Below, in pieces: positions 41,961 to 53,600 of a DNA stretch of 64,000 nucleotides; within the stretch, counting starts at the first letter, position 1; each line of letters begins with the position of its first letter. Origin of the DNA: Amborella trichopoda (Eukaryota > Streptophyta > Magnoliopsida > Amborellales > Amborellaceae); NCBI RefSeq assembly GCF_000471905.2, contig NW_006499364.1, positions 7,346,028 to 7,410,027 on the forward strand, given 5' to 3'. A program made the translations under genes and the position numbers. The notes below the pieces were generated by a model. It saw nothing but the letters and a program-made list of their open reading frames with translations, had not been told where the DNA came from and searched no databases.

Positions 41961-43880
41961 TGTGCAGAGGTTGGACATGAAAGCGGTTGAAGCTGGATGG
42001 GATGTCATCGTCCATGAACACGATCGACATTGGTGCCATCAGCTGGTTGATCATTTCGAGCATCTCATATGGCTGTGTTGCTCGGGATGTGTGTCTTGGC
42101 AAGGACCTTTTCGATCTGGGCTCTGTGCGCTGGTGAATTGGAGAGCAGCTCCAAGATGGAGATTTGAGCCTGGATCTTACCAAGATGAGCCGATAGATCG
42201 TAGGTGGTTGCGGATCCTTGAATTTCTTTACTTGGTTTGTGATCTGCGATCCCTACTGGTTGTCTAGCTTTTAAGGTGTTTCCCATTCTTTCATCGAGAG
42301 TATCAGCCATCAAATGAATAGGTTTGAACACTCGGCCTCTTCGGGTTAGGGAATCAACCTCGCCAGCCTTAATCTCGATACGGTCAGCCCTAGTAAGAGT
42401 AATGGAAGATTTCAAGGTGTTGGCCCCTTGTTTAAAAGATGATCCCTTTTCGTTGATTCTGACCATATCGATCTCTAATGTGTCATTTTTGTCATATTGG
42501 TCCCATTTGGGAAGGTTATCGAGGTTCGAAGATGAAAGGCTTCCTCTTAGAAGGCTCAAAAGATATTCTTCGGGCACTTGAAAGTGATGATCACAAGCAA
42601 GTATGCATTAACTGGGATAATCTTCTTCACCTCCACTCTCAATCATATGAATGATGACGTTCTCTTTGAGTTGTCTTGAGCTCTCGGCTTTTTGATCATT
42701 GTGACCTTAAGGAGAGGATTTGTGAAAATACCCATCTTTTGATTAGGTTCTTTGACAGGTTGATTTTTAGGTGCGACAGTGATGTCCCACCTATTGATTA
42801 ACCCTTGAATCACCTATTTCAAATACAAGCAGTTCTGAGTATCATGAGCGTGGTTTTGATGCCAGTTGCAACACCTATTCTTATCTGTGACTTGAAATGG
42901 TGGTTCAGATGGTGGCGGGAGATAAACCATGTTTCTAGCCAAGAGTAATTCCAACATCTTTTCTAATGGGTCTTTGAGAGGGGTGACATTATCCTCTCAT
43001 CTTTAGTTATTATTTAGAGCGTTGGCTCTTGACTGACCCCTTCGATTTAGGTTCTGATTGTTGCATTGAGCAGCTGAACCTCAAGCCAGTCCATTAACGA
43101 CAATCTCATTAACTTGACTAGTAGCATTCCCCTTGTTATTGCTTTTGTTCTTATTTTGGGGATTTGTTATAGGTTTATTATCGAGCCTGGTGTTGATAAG
43201 TATCCCTTTGGCCCTTTCATGTTGTGTCACCCACTCAATTATGGAGTTAAAAGAGTGGAGGAGAAGACCTTGGCTGTAGAAGGTCCTGTATTCAGGAGCA
43301 GCAATCTCTAAGACTATGGAGATCTTGGTTGGGTTCGTAAGTGGACATTCTATGACCCACATCGCCGCCTCATGGAATCGATCCATGAAATACTCGAAAG
43401 ATTCTCCTGGGTTTTGTTTCATTGCATTGAGCTCGCCCAAGGAGAGAGGTCTTGGTGTCGACCCACAGTAGTGAGAGACGAATAAGTTGAACATTTAGTT
43501 TGGAGTGATGTGTGGTCGAGCGAACATTGTTCTCTGATGCCAGTTCAAGGCCTCATCGGTCAATGTTTGCAAAAATGTGGCCTTCAGTTGGTTAGACCTG
43601 TCCCGCAAATCTCGAACAAAGAGGAGGGTATGCATTGACATGAGTATCTGAATTTCTCTTCCCATTGAACTTGTTTCTAAATTCTGGGACGACAAATCCC
43701 ACGGGAAGGTCTTTCATGCTTCTAAGAGTCTCATGCACATAGGCCTTTGGGGGTAGGATTTCATGCATGCTCATTCTTACAAGCATGTCCTGCATTACTT
43801 TTAAGGTGCTTTTGTGTTGAGTATTTGGTATGACAGAAGGCCCACCGGTCATAGGGTTCCCAAGCATAGACTAATGAGTT
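41961..43880 (-). pseudogene. G: gag with one C-x2-H-x4-H-x4-C finger
   Basis: N-terminal gag from MLGNPMTGGPSVIPNTQ (43867) through RSMKDLPVGF. The core has SLGELNAMKQNPGESFEYFM and DRFHEAAM (43081-43494) in a new frame. The finger CNWHQNHAHDTQNC lies near 42875 and is intact in spacing. Downstream 42577-42065 is a hydrophilic region (MPEEYLLSLLRGSLSS...) leading to PR. At least three frame breaks are present. Confidence 0.8.
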
Positions 43881-44902
43881 GAGACTTGGGGTATATGTTG
43901 GCCTTCCCAATCCTGAGATTGATGAGCTACAGTATCACGACCCTGCCCCCGACAACCGTACCTTATGCTGCGACGGGTGATCGAGTGCGGGTTCGTGATT
44001 CAATATAATGTTTGTCACTCAAGTAGGAGTGAACTCAACGCCTTTATATTCAAAAATCTAGCAAATCATGGAAGAGAGCTAAAGCGCCAAGCTTAACTAG
44101 CTGAAGAGTAAGGAAACTAAAATCGAGTAAACCAAAATTCATAATATAAAAATCTTCCAAAATATTACATTCAGTTCGGGGCATCTAGGCCCAATATTAC
44201 ACATATCCACAAAGAACAAAACAAAACCAGAGCCAAACATCCCAGACATAAACAAGGTCTAAGCACTTTCTTCAAGAACATTAGCTTTACCTTCTAGCCG
44301 CCAAACCCGAACTTCCAGCCCTGTACCTGCTGCTATCAATCTACAAGGAGAGGAGAAATAATCGAAAGAGCTATATAGCCCAGTAAGCAGGTCTAGTGTT
44401 ATGCATCTGCGATTGTTCTATCCATATGTGACAACAGTACAGTCTATCAATATAAAGTCACAATTTATCATAAATGCATATCAGGTGAATGCAGCAAATA
44501 TGAACATTTCATTTTAAACAGTAGTCATCACTAAATCAGTGCGATCAGATCCTTCAATTAGTGAAATCATAAATTATTCGATCATTATAATGCTCAACAT
44601 TCTTTATAAAGAAATTCAATCATTACCCACACACTCCCTAAATAACCTACTCTCGCAGTAGAGGCCCTATTCATCAGGCTAAGCCAATCCTATTGCTTAA
44701 GACCTCAACCATCACACAAGAGGGAGGGTAATGATAAGTGGGGTATCCACTTCGTAATACCCTCAACACACTCACACAATCCCCAGCGTGAATTGGTGTT
44801 TCAATAGGTCTTTCATAAATCTAGGGCGCAACCCTTTATCGTCTCCCTTAACCCTTTCCTATCATCATACAGGTTAGGGCATATGCCGACATCTCTTTCC
44901 TT

Positions 44903-45145
44903 ACTACCGATGAGTGTCCCATCGTGTAGAATGCAATATCATAGTAGCATCCACTACCGATGAGTGTCTCACCGCGTAGTGGCCAATGTCAATATAAACA
45001 GTGGTCATTCCTCACATCTTCATCACATTATCCACTACCGATAAGTGTACCACCGCGTAGTGTCAATAACAATATGAGCAGTGCCCATTTATCACATCAA
45101 CATAACAGTATCCACTACCGGTGAGTGTACCACTACATAGTGGTC
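44903..45145. repeat. LTR palindrome in four tandem units (C)
   Basis: The motif ctaccgatgagtgtcccatc plus gtgtag occurs at about 44904, 44953, 45033 and 45114, spaced about 49, 80 and 81 bp. The 80-bp spacing equals that in LTR B although the spacer sequence differs. Confidence 0.88.
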
Positions 45146-45294
45146 AATAACAATATAAGTAGTGGTCATGTATTGCTTCATAACAAATGAATCATATTTT
45201 ATCATAACGTCATAGCATTTAGCAAAATACATGCATTTCATAAGCTATCACAGGGCATTTACACATGAGCTTTCTCAGTAGCATTTCGCATTCA

Positions 45295-45515
45295 TTGCTT
45301 GAACTGGTGCTGCTCCACCCGGTGCTGCTTCAACCGGCGTTGCTCCAAGTGATGCTGCTCCAAGCGGAGCTACTCCAACCGGAGTGACTCTCTTCTTATC
45401 CAATTAGCACTGCTCCACTCGGCATTGCTCCAACTGGCGCCGCTCCACCCAGCGCTGCTCCAACCGGCACTGCTCCACCCGTCGCTGCTCCAACCAACGC
45501 AACTCTCTATACATC
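45295..45515. repeat. U3 minisatellite, 15-bp units in 30-bp dimers (C LTR)
   Basis: Units agcgctgctccaacc and ggcactgctccaccc alternate for about 13 copies, ending 50 bp before the LTR edge. Same 15/30-bp periodicity as element A, with unrelated-looking sequence. Confidence 0.9.
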
Positions 45516-45567
45516 TCTCTTCTCGTACGACGATACTGGCTTGGGAGAAAATTGTGGCCCTTACATC

Positions 45568-45582
45568 GTTCCCCCCCTTTGA
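45568..45582 (-). other. Polypurine tract (element C)
   Basis: Minus strand aaagggggggaacga before the LTR start; gattttgaggacaaaatccc precedes it as in A. Confidence 0.88.
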
Positions 45583-45599
45583 AGGGATTTTGTCCTCAA

Positions 45600-46860
45600 A
45601 ATCATATTAACATTAACGAAAAAGCGAGGGGTATTTCTCCCATCTCCCGTACCCATATCAATTCTTTCCTTGAATGATATTGTCATTGTACCCGGACTAG
45701 GGGAGTTTCTTTATTGCTGAAAACTTGTACTCTTCTGTCTAGAATCCCAATTGGTTGCTCAACATAGGTCAATTCTTCCCTGAGCAGGATTGGTTTATAC
45801 TCCAAGACATGGGACGAGTTAGGTTGATATTTCTTTAGCAGTGATATATGGAAGACACTGTGGATGCTGGCCAGTTCAGGTGTCAGGGCAAGTCGGTAAG
45901 CCATGCTTCTAATTCTTTCCAAGACTTCCAAAGGTCTAATGAATCGTAGACTCAATTTTCCCTTTTCACCACCCTTGGTTGGTGATACCTTTAGGAAGAC
46001 TTGATCCCCTACTTTAAACTCGAGGCCTCTCCGGTGATTATCGACGTAGCTCTTTTGCTGACTTTGGACTATATTGAGCTTCTCTCTAATGAGGGCAATA
46101 TTCTCAGAAGTCATCAGGACCATTTTGGGATCTAATAATATTCTTTCGTCCACCTCATCCCAATAGACGGGCGACTTACACTTCTTTCCATACAGGGCCA
46201 CATAAGGTGCCATATGAACACAGGCTTGCAAGCTGTTGTTGTAGGAAAAATCTATCAGGGGTAGATGGTCATCGCAACTTCCCTTAAAGTCAGTAACACA
46301 TGCCCTCAACATGTCCTCCAAGGCCTGGATGGTTCTCTCTGACTGACCATCTATTTGGGGGTGAAAGGCGGTGCAAAATGTAAGTCTGGTTCCCAATGCT
46401 GACTGCAGACTTGCCCAAAATCTAGAGGTGAATCTAGTGTCTCTATCTGACACATTGCTGATGGGCACTCCATGCAATCTCACAATTTCTCTTATGTACA
46501 ATTGGGCCAGTTTATCCAGAGTATAGGTCGTGCGAACTGGTAAGAAGTGAGCAGCCCTAGTTAATCGGTCCATCACGACCCAGATCCTATCATGCCCTGC
46601 ACTTGATCTCGGTAATCCAGACACAAAGTTCATCTTGATGTGTTCCCATTTCCATTATGGTATTGGTAGGGGCTGTAATAGTCTTGCAGGTCTCTGATGT
46701 TTTGGCATCACTTGTTGGCATGTCAAACAGTTAACGACAAACTGTGCCACATCTCGCTTCATGTTGTTCCACTAGAAGGTCTTTTCAAATCTTGGTACAT
46801 CTTGTACTCCCTGAGCGGGAGTGGCGTGCTTCCTCTAGGACGACCGTTTTTCCCTTCTAA
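45600..46860 (-). pseudogene. C: integrase with chromodomain
   Basis: A 316-codon open stretch holds the complete catalytic core: WVVMDRLTRAAHF (first D), NVSDRDTRFTSRFW (second D), HPQIDGQSERTIQALED (E). The C-terminal part has FKVGDQVFLKVSP and HSVFHISLLKKY, then a chromodomain-like end (EQPIGILDRRVQVFSNKETP and LVRVQ). A TGA at about 45683 replaces the Trp that normally follows (TGG to TGA). The chromodomain targets integration to heterochromatin and marks this as a chromovirus. The N-terminal H2C2 part (46640-46860) is frameshifted (CQQVMPKHQRPARLLQPLPI). Confidence 0.92.
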
Positions 46861-47787
46861 TCATTAGGAACACACACTCGGCCTCTAAACCTTAACAAGT
46901 CATCACTGCTCATAACGAAATATCCTTTTTCTTCCATTTTTATTTCTTCAAGGATTTTTGTCAGTTGGGGATCTCCTTTTTGGGCCGCTCGAATTTCTTG
47001 AAGGATTTGGGGTTCCATCCTTAAACATGACAACATTCCTTCCCCCTCCCTACGGGGTAGAGATGGGTGCCACACCACCACATCCTCTAACAGCTTCATT
47101 TCTCGAACCATTAAATGTGCCACAGAGACCAAAGCTTTTGGACTTAAGGCATCGGCTGCTACATTAGTCTTGCCCGATTGGTATTCAATTATATAGTCAT
47201 AATCATTCAATAAGTCCATCCATCTTCTTTGCCTCATGTTTAACTCTTTTTGGGAAAACAGGTACTTGAGACTCTTGTGGTCTGTGAACACCTTAAACTA
47301 GGCCCCATAGAGGTAGTGCCTTCAGATTTTTAACACGAACACTACTGCCGCGAGCTCCAAGTCGTGAGTGGGATTGTTTTGTTCATGCGTGTTTAGCTGT
47401 CTAAAGGCGTAAGAAATAACTTTACCTGTCTACATAAGTATACATCTGAACCCTTTATGAGATGCGTCGGTATAAACCACAGAGTCTTTATTTCCTTCGG
47501 GCAAAGCAAATATTTGGGTTGTGACTAGTCTCTTCTTAAATTCTTGGAAACACCTTTCGCACTCCTCTGACCATAAAAATTTTGCATTCTTCTGGGTCAG
47601 CCAAGTTAAGGGGAGCGCTATCTTTGAGAATCCTTCTTCAAAGTGTCCATAATACTCTGTCAGTCTCAGGAAGCTACGGACCTCAATCACATTTGTTGGC
47701 CTTTCCCACTTAAGTACAACTTCGATCTTAGAGGGGTGGACCATGATCCCATCCTTAGAAATAATGTGTCCAAGGAAGGCCACACTG
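46857..47787 (-). pseudogene. C: RT thumb and RNase H, 5'-truncated
   Basis: From the truncation, AFLGHIISKDGIMVHPSKIE opens RT's end, then the segment [20 protein letters not shown]. RNase H reads SVVYTDASHKGF, a stop, [33 protein letters not shown] and VAADALS. The part before AFLGHI, including the polymerase palm, is missing because unrelated sequence starts at about 47788. Confidence 0.9.
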
Positions 47788-48516
47788 GGAGAGCAGCTGC
47801 AATTTCTTGCTTGACCTTAGACCAATTGGGTCAGCGTTGGTTGCTGCTCAAGAGATATGCACTGTGTGGCTGGTTTCATGAGAATGGGAGCTCTGTCCTC
47901 TTGACTCTTTTAGTCGTTACTTGAAGTCAGGCTCAAGAGGCCATTGGGGTCTCTTGGGCTTGAGATTCTTATGCTGCTTGGGAAGCTTCTCGATGGTGGG
48001 AGGAGACTTTGCATTAGCTCTGGATGCCAGAGCATCAGCAACTGACAAGAAGCCTGCTACTTGGGCCACTGTCTTTTTTAGTTGCCTCCGATGTCGCTTG
48101 CTAGTGTTGCAACTTTTGAGCTCTTCGTCAAGGGCTTCAAAATCTAGGCATTCGTGTGTTGTACCTACAGAAGATGTGTTAGGAGAAGATGAAGAGGGGC
48201 TAGAAAACTCAGGAACAAAAGAAGGGGGAGAGCTTTTAAGGTCATCACTCAAATTGGACAGATCCGGGTAGCTTTTAGCGTCATCATCGGAATTGGACAC
48301 GTGCAGGGGATCTTTTAGGTCTTCACCCTAATTGGACCGTTGGGGGGTGCTTTTAATGTCATCACCCTTATTGGACATTTTGAGAACCTGAGGAGAGGAA
48401 TGCTTAGGAATGTGTGCTTGACTAGACTGCGAGTCTTGATCAGCGAAAGCGCCTAACTTGGGGAAGAAATCCCGTAGAATTGGTAATGGTGGAAGTGGCT
48501 CAAGAAACTCTGCCAT
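47788..48516 (-). pseudogene. Unknown Tat-associated ORF with 13-residue repeats
   Basis: Minus-strand frame MAEFLEPLPPLPILRDFFPK (48516) to a stop near 48328, then MSNSDDDAKSYPDLSNLSDD to 47917. Between and within them the motif S-N-x-D-D-x-K-S-x-P recurs with 39-bp spacing. The rest is basic near KRHRRQLKKTV. No known domain is recognised. It follows a Tat gag finger, so it is probably the post-finger part of that polyprotein. 47788-47916 has no visible feature. Confidence 0.5.
48241..48380. repeat. 39-bp in-frame tandem repeat
   Basis: gtcatcactcaaattggaca-type units repeat 3.5 times. 39 is divisible by three, so the protein repeats are conserved in frame. Confidence 0.85.
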
Positions 48517-48901
48517 GTTTTGGTGCTAAGGGATTTTCTTCTTTTGATAAACGACCCTTGGTGGTTGTCTCCTTTTACCGTTTTCATGCACAGGGATAGG
48601 CTGATCAGGCTTATGTGGCATGGGGGTTGGGTTTGCTTAGCGAACCGCTTCCTTTCTCATGGACCTGCTTCGATTCCGTGCTCGATAGACTTACCATGGT
48701 TGGGAAGGTTCTTCTGGATCAGAAGGCTTAGGCTGCGCATTCCCAGAGGAGGTCTATGTTTGAATGACCTCTGGTGACGGTAGTCTAACATGATCGTCTG
48801 GGATAAGGGCGGTAAAGTGCCCCTCTTGTACTTTCTCCTTCATAATGGCTTGGAAGGCGAAGCACTCATATAGATCGTGATCTCATATCTGGTGATACGG
48901 G
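48517..48901 (-). pseudogene. Tat gag finger region abutting LTR D
   Basis: YHQI.DHDLYECFAFQAIMK near 48890-48840 is the C-terminal finger region of Tat gag with its first Cys outside the break. It joins the LTR end (gaggcacctaacca) without PBS, leader or gag N-terminus, so about 1.5-3 kb is deleted at 48902. Stops follow. Confidence 0.7.
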
Positions 48902-49739
48902 TGGTTAGGTGCCTCGATCTCACCCTCCAGATCCTTTTGGGGATCGGGCGGCATGCGTCTCGGGTTTCGAGGGAAGATCCAAGACTTTTTTGAGATCGCT
49001 TTCTCAAGAACTTTGTTCGAGAAAAAGGGCAGGTGTTACCAATTGGTGAGAGAGGAATTTAAGGTGAGCTTGGGACTTACTCAGGCTGGCTCGCATGGGC
49101 ACCCTCTTAGATCACAAAGAAAGTCCCCCAGTAATAAAACTAGTTTGGAATCGCCTCTCTTAGCTTGTATTCTTCTTGTTTTCTGCGTTCACACACATAT
49201 GGCAAAGGTTATAAGATAGGTGGGTCAGACCTCACCTTTTTCCTCTTTGATGAACGTACACAAGCATCAAAAAGAAAAAAATAAGAGAAGAAAGATGGGG
49301 GAGAGAAGAATTCGACTAAGCCGGAGGATCAGAGTGATGACTAAGCTGATGAATAATTGGCTTGACGTGGTAGTAAAATGGGCTCAATAACTAAGACTGG
49401 CTCATGCGATTACTACTAGACGTCATTATCAATACCAATAAGCTAGGCACGATGGTTAATTTGCCATGGCAATAAAGCAGGCCAAGTAATCTTGACACAA
49501 CAACATTACGGCTAGACGACATGACTACCATGAGAGGCTAACCTCAATCCGTCTTAGTCAAATGAAAGAGTAATAGAATGATGGTTCTGAAGAAAGAATA
49601 AGAAGTGAAGTAAGAGAAGAAAGAAACAGAAGGAGGGAGGGAAAAGAAAGGAAGAGAAGAGTATGAAAGGCGGGACAAGTGATTATGAAGAAAGAATTAG
49701 AAGTGAAGTAAGAGAAGAAGGGAACAGAAGGAAGAGAGG

Positions 49740-50450
49740 GAAGGAAGATGCAGTCAGCGCTAGGCATTACCTGCTGTGTTAGAAGGAAAAGAGAGAAAAC
49801 ACAGTTGGCGCTAGGCTTCACCGATTATGTTATACAGAGGAAAGGAGAGAGAAGACGCAGTTGGTGTTAGGCTTCGATGACTATGCTTGAAAAAGAGAGA
49901 GAAAATGCAAGCGACATTAGACTTTGTCGACTGTGAGGAGTAGAGAGAAGAGATGTAGTCGACGTTAGGCTTCACTGACTGTGAGGAGAAGAGAGAGAAA
50001 TGCAGTCGGTGCTTGGCTTCGCTGACTGTTAAAAGAAGAGAGAGAAAATGTAATCGACGCTAGGCTTCCTTGACTGTCAGATGAAGAGAGAAGGAGAGAC
50101 CTAGTCGATGCTAGGCTTGCATCGGTTGTGATGGAATAGAAGCAAGAGAGAGATCGATTCAGCACTAGGCTTCATCGATTGTCAAAAGAAGAGAGAAAAA
50201 ATGCAGTTGGTGCTAGGCTTCACCGATTATCAGAAGAAGAGAGAAGGAGAGACCTAGCCGACGCTAGGCTTCACCGATTGGCTTCAAAGAGAAGGAGAGA
50301 GAGAAATTCGACAGGCATTAGACTTCACCGGCTGGCTTCGGAAGAGAAGGAGAGAGAGAAATCCGATTGGCACTAGACTTCGTCGATTGGCTTCAGAAGA
50401 GAAGGAGAGAGAAATCCAACTGGCATTAGACTTCACTGACTGATGTCAGA
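49740..50450. repeat. Minisatellite in Tat LTR, about 45-60-bp unit
   Basis: The phrase cagtcggtgctaggcttcgc plus tgactgt, followed by agaagagagagaaa, repeats about thirteen times. Later copies use ccggctggcttcagaagaga. It lies downstream of the TATA-like box on the minus strand, so it would be transcribed, unlike the U3 arrays of the Tekay LTRs. Confidence 0.9.
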
Positions 50451-50710
50451 AGATAAGGAGATAGAGAGATAGAGATAAGAACGATAAACATGGGAGGAGA
50501 GAGAAAGAGATAGAGACGAGATAGAGGGGAGAATAGAGAAATAAAGTAGGAGAGAGAAGAGGGGAGGAGAGAGAAAGAGGGGAGGTAAGAAAGGGGTGGA
50601 GAGAGAAAGAGATAGAGATAGAGAGGAGGAGAGATAAAGTAGGGAAAAGAGAGAAAGATACCTGCTCGAAGGGTACTAGCTATTTTGTCTCTCTCCTCTC
50701 TCTCTCTCCA
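50451..50710. repeat. GA-rich low-complexity tract
   Basis: GAGA/GATA-rich run with ggggaggagagagaaagaga-type phrases. The 98-residue minus-strand ORF across it is low complexity. Confidence 0.92.
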
Positions 50711-50798
50711 AGACGTACCCAAGAACTTCAGTAAGAATGGAAATTTTATTCAATCAATGAGAGATGAATCGAAGGTCCTTTATAATTTAGCTTTGTAT

Positions 50799-50809
50799 GT
50801 TTATATAGA
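50799..50809 (-). promoter_or_regulatory. LTR TATA box (Tat element D, left LTR)
   Basis: Minus strand tctatataaac. The right LTR has gatataaac at the matching place (about 55636-55645). Confidence 0.5.
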
Positions 50810-52214
50810 ATTGGGCTAAAACGTGGGTGTATGCTCAAAAACTACCTAGAATTGAAGTAATTATAATTTAATTGAATTTAAATAAATTCTAAAAATAGGT
50901 GCAAAAGGACTGTTTTGCCTCCGCCTAACAATGTGTAAAATTCCAAAACAATCCCTGCTGTTGCTCGAGAACTTGCGTGATCTTTCGTGGCTGACCTAGG
51001 GTCGTTTTGATGCCCGTTTGATCGAGCAATTTATTTTTTTCTTGTAGAGCTCATCATGATGATCATTTTGATACCAACTTCGAGCCATGAATCATGTTTT
51101 TGAGCCATGATCATGAGACTTGAATTTTTGATGAATCTTGAAAACTTCAGATCGATTGTGTACTCATTCCTTGATGTTTCTTCGTGATTTCTTCATTGAA
51201 ACACACTGAGCATGCTGTCACAATCATGTTACAACAAACGTAGCTTGATTTTGTGTCTAGATGAATATTTTGACGTCTTGAGTTTTTTATTGGAATCTTG
51301 AAATCCAACGGCCAAAATTTATAGAAGTTTTGATGCCTTCATGAGTGAAATCCAATCGTTCATCATACATGAGTTTCGGACCAGAGATAGCCTCGAACCT
51401 CACACACATAATGCAATTGGTTTCGTGCCGATCGAGTATTCGAGCATCGTGATCTAGTTGCTTGAACAAGGCACGCTGCTGCTGAATTTTCTATAACTTC
51501 CTTCATGAATCAGCAACTTTCATTTACTTTTTATCAATGCTCGGGCGGCGTCACGAGGTGTACCACATATAGAATTGCACGTCTTAATGAGACGAACACG
51601 CTCACCAAATTTGGGAGCGATCCGACTTGGAACGAGTGAGATATAGGCCTCGAAAGTGACTGCCTGCGACTGTAAAAACAACGACCTTCAATGGTGTTTT
51701 GATGGACTGAGGCCACATGGGAATAGTGTGCGGCCTATCCCTTTTCGATATTTTACCCATAATTTTATCTTGGAGTGCCTGATTAAGCTGAAACTTGACT
51801 CATAGGGGTTTTCGATCATGCCGGATCTAATAGTAGTGGTCCCACAGTTGTTTGACGCACCAAAAGTATGGCTCTAATTATAGGGTCCATTTCAAGGTGC
51901 TAGAGACCAATTTTATTGAAATTGTTTCTATGTGTTCACTACCTTAGACATGTCTGATCGCAATGAAACTTGGCAAGTGGTCTTTTGAAATACTGATGAG
52001 TATCTTGACCAATTCTGGGGCCATTATGAGACTGTCAAGAATTTTCACTATTTTGTAAGCTTTATTGACCTTCTTCCTATCAGGGACCAAGGTGTTGACA
52101 AATACATTCAAACAACGGGCACCACAGTTTTCTAGCCCCTCGAGGGAGGTATCTGGGCTGTGCATAGGGCTTTGGTGCAATGACCCCAATTTGGAGCATC
52201 ATGCAGTACAGTGC

Positions 52215-53600
52215 CTAGAGAAGATCTGCTGACAGGTCCTCCAAATGATATTCTTGATCGTCTTCTTCTTGTACTGTCACCACATGAGTTGCTTCAACCA
52301 TCCCGAATGCCTTCTTGAGACTCTCAAGTTGTATCTTCCCCTTCTGGATCAAAGCTTCAACATGATCTTTGAGGGTAAAGCAGTCTTGAGCTGGGTGTCC
52401 CAATATACTGTGGTAAGCGCAATGGTTAATGTTGGTGACAAGATCAGCTTCTTCTAGCTTCTTCGACTCAGGTAATACAATAATTTGTTGTTCTAGCAGC
52501 ATCCAGAGTAGAGCTGAGACCCTCTCCTTATTGAAGCTATAAACTTTAGTCCTCTTCTCTGCCTAGAAATCCTTCCCATAAAGGTTTGGAGGTGGAGGCA
52601 CCCTACTGTAAGTTTAGGGTTGTTGTTGATCCGCTTGAGATGTATCTTGAGCATTCGTTGGTTCACCCCTTTGGAGAAGTCTAGATTTTGAGAGAAGGCC
52701 TTCTTGGGGTCTGATATGGTGATGGTGACACAGACCACCCCTTTCTGTTGGTTGCCCCGGGCATTGAATCTAGCATTGCCCGAGCTACAGTTGTTTCCCC
52801 CATTCGATGATTGCACCTGAGGCCCACCATGATGCTTGAAGAGGCTCTCTATATGGATTTCTTTAGAGATCAAGTCCGATATGGAAGTTGGGCTCGAAGC
52901 CTCAACATGCAACGAAATCTCTGGCTGCATGTTACATACTTAGGTTTGGACTGCATCGATTTTAGGCATGTGATTAGCTTGGTGTGTAGACAGATTTCTC
53001 CATCTTCCTATGAACTGATCGACGAGATCATCCGGGTCCTGGATCATTGTGAGAAGCTCGATAGCCTGAACTTCTCTTTCGGCCTCATAGAAGCTCTTGT
53101 AGAACAAGTGCTCCATTTCTTCCAAGGTCTGGACCATGTTTGGGGGGAGACGAGCATTCCACTTGAATGCTAGTCCGTTAAGAGTCTCAATAAACTGATG
53201 GAGAAGAAGCCTCCCATCAGCTGTCATTTCTTGACATGACGAATAGAAATGGGCAATGTGTTGATGAGGGGAGCTCGTGCCGTTGAAAAGTGAGAGTTTC
53301 CCCTTCTGGTAATTAGGAGGAAATGGGAGCTGATCAATATAAGAAGGATAGGGTTTCTGATAGAGAGTTGAGCCTTGTATGTTGCAAACTGTGGGTGACC
53401 ATATCATCAATGTCAGCTTGAGAGACCTGACGACAAGAGGAATGATCGTGTGAAGGAGGTGGTTGCGTCAGAACCGGCTCGGCTAAATTAGGAGAAATGG
53501 CAACCTGGTGGGATGAATTGCTTGAGGGCTGAGTACTTTCCATGAGTTCGATCTTGTCCATCATTCTGCGCATCATGTCCTCAAACCGGTTCATTCGATC
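52215..53600 (-). pseudogene. D: Tat-lineage gag, the only coding region of the element
   Basis: Starts MNRFEDMMRRMMDKIELMES (53594). After a frame change it reads KPYPSYIDQLPFPPNYQKGK, FNGTSSPHQHIAHFYSSC, FIETLNGLAFKWNARLPPNM and EMEHLFYKSFYEAEREVQ, the Retrotrans_gag core. The final part has the intact finger CAYHSILGHPAQDC and DHVEALIQKGKIQLE. It stops near 52215, about 70 bp before the LTR. No PR, RT, RH or IN follows, so D is a gag-only derivative. Confidence 0.9.

Larger units (their letters stand above)
38872..43932 (-). mobile_element. Element G: Tat-lineage Ty3/gypsy, both ends lost
   Basis: Right to left: gag (43870-42580), further gag/PR sequence, PR, G-patch-like linker, RT, RNase H, second RNase H, integrase stub. 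A second RNase H is diagnostic of the Tat lineage. LTR C of a Tekay element begins at 43933 and replaces its 5' part; a 40-bp tandem repeat replaces its 3' part. Confidence 0.9.
43933..45565 (-). mobile_element. Element C: 3' LTR, Tekay type, about 1.63 kb
   Basis: Minus strand TGTAAGGGCC (45565) to ...gggtcgtgata (43933), next to a PPT on its right. Contains a 15-bp minisatellite at its 5' end and four copies of the LTR palindrome. Its inner end matches G1, B and the scrap at 57663. Confidence 0.9.
48902..52142 (-). mobile_element. Element D: left (3') Tat LTR, about 3.2 kb
   Basis: Colinear with the right LTR (55227-57100) at both ends: gaggcacctaacca at the inner left, and ttctagcccct at 52128 versus ttctggcccctaca. 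It has an extra block of about 1.4 kb (49200-50710) with a minisatellite and GA-rich DNA that the right LTR lacks and LTR E partly shares. A conserved TATA-like tctatataaac (minus strand) is at about 50799-50809. Confidence 0.82.
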
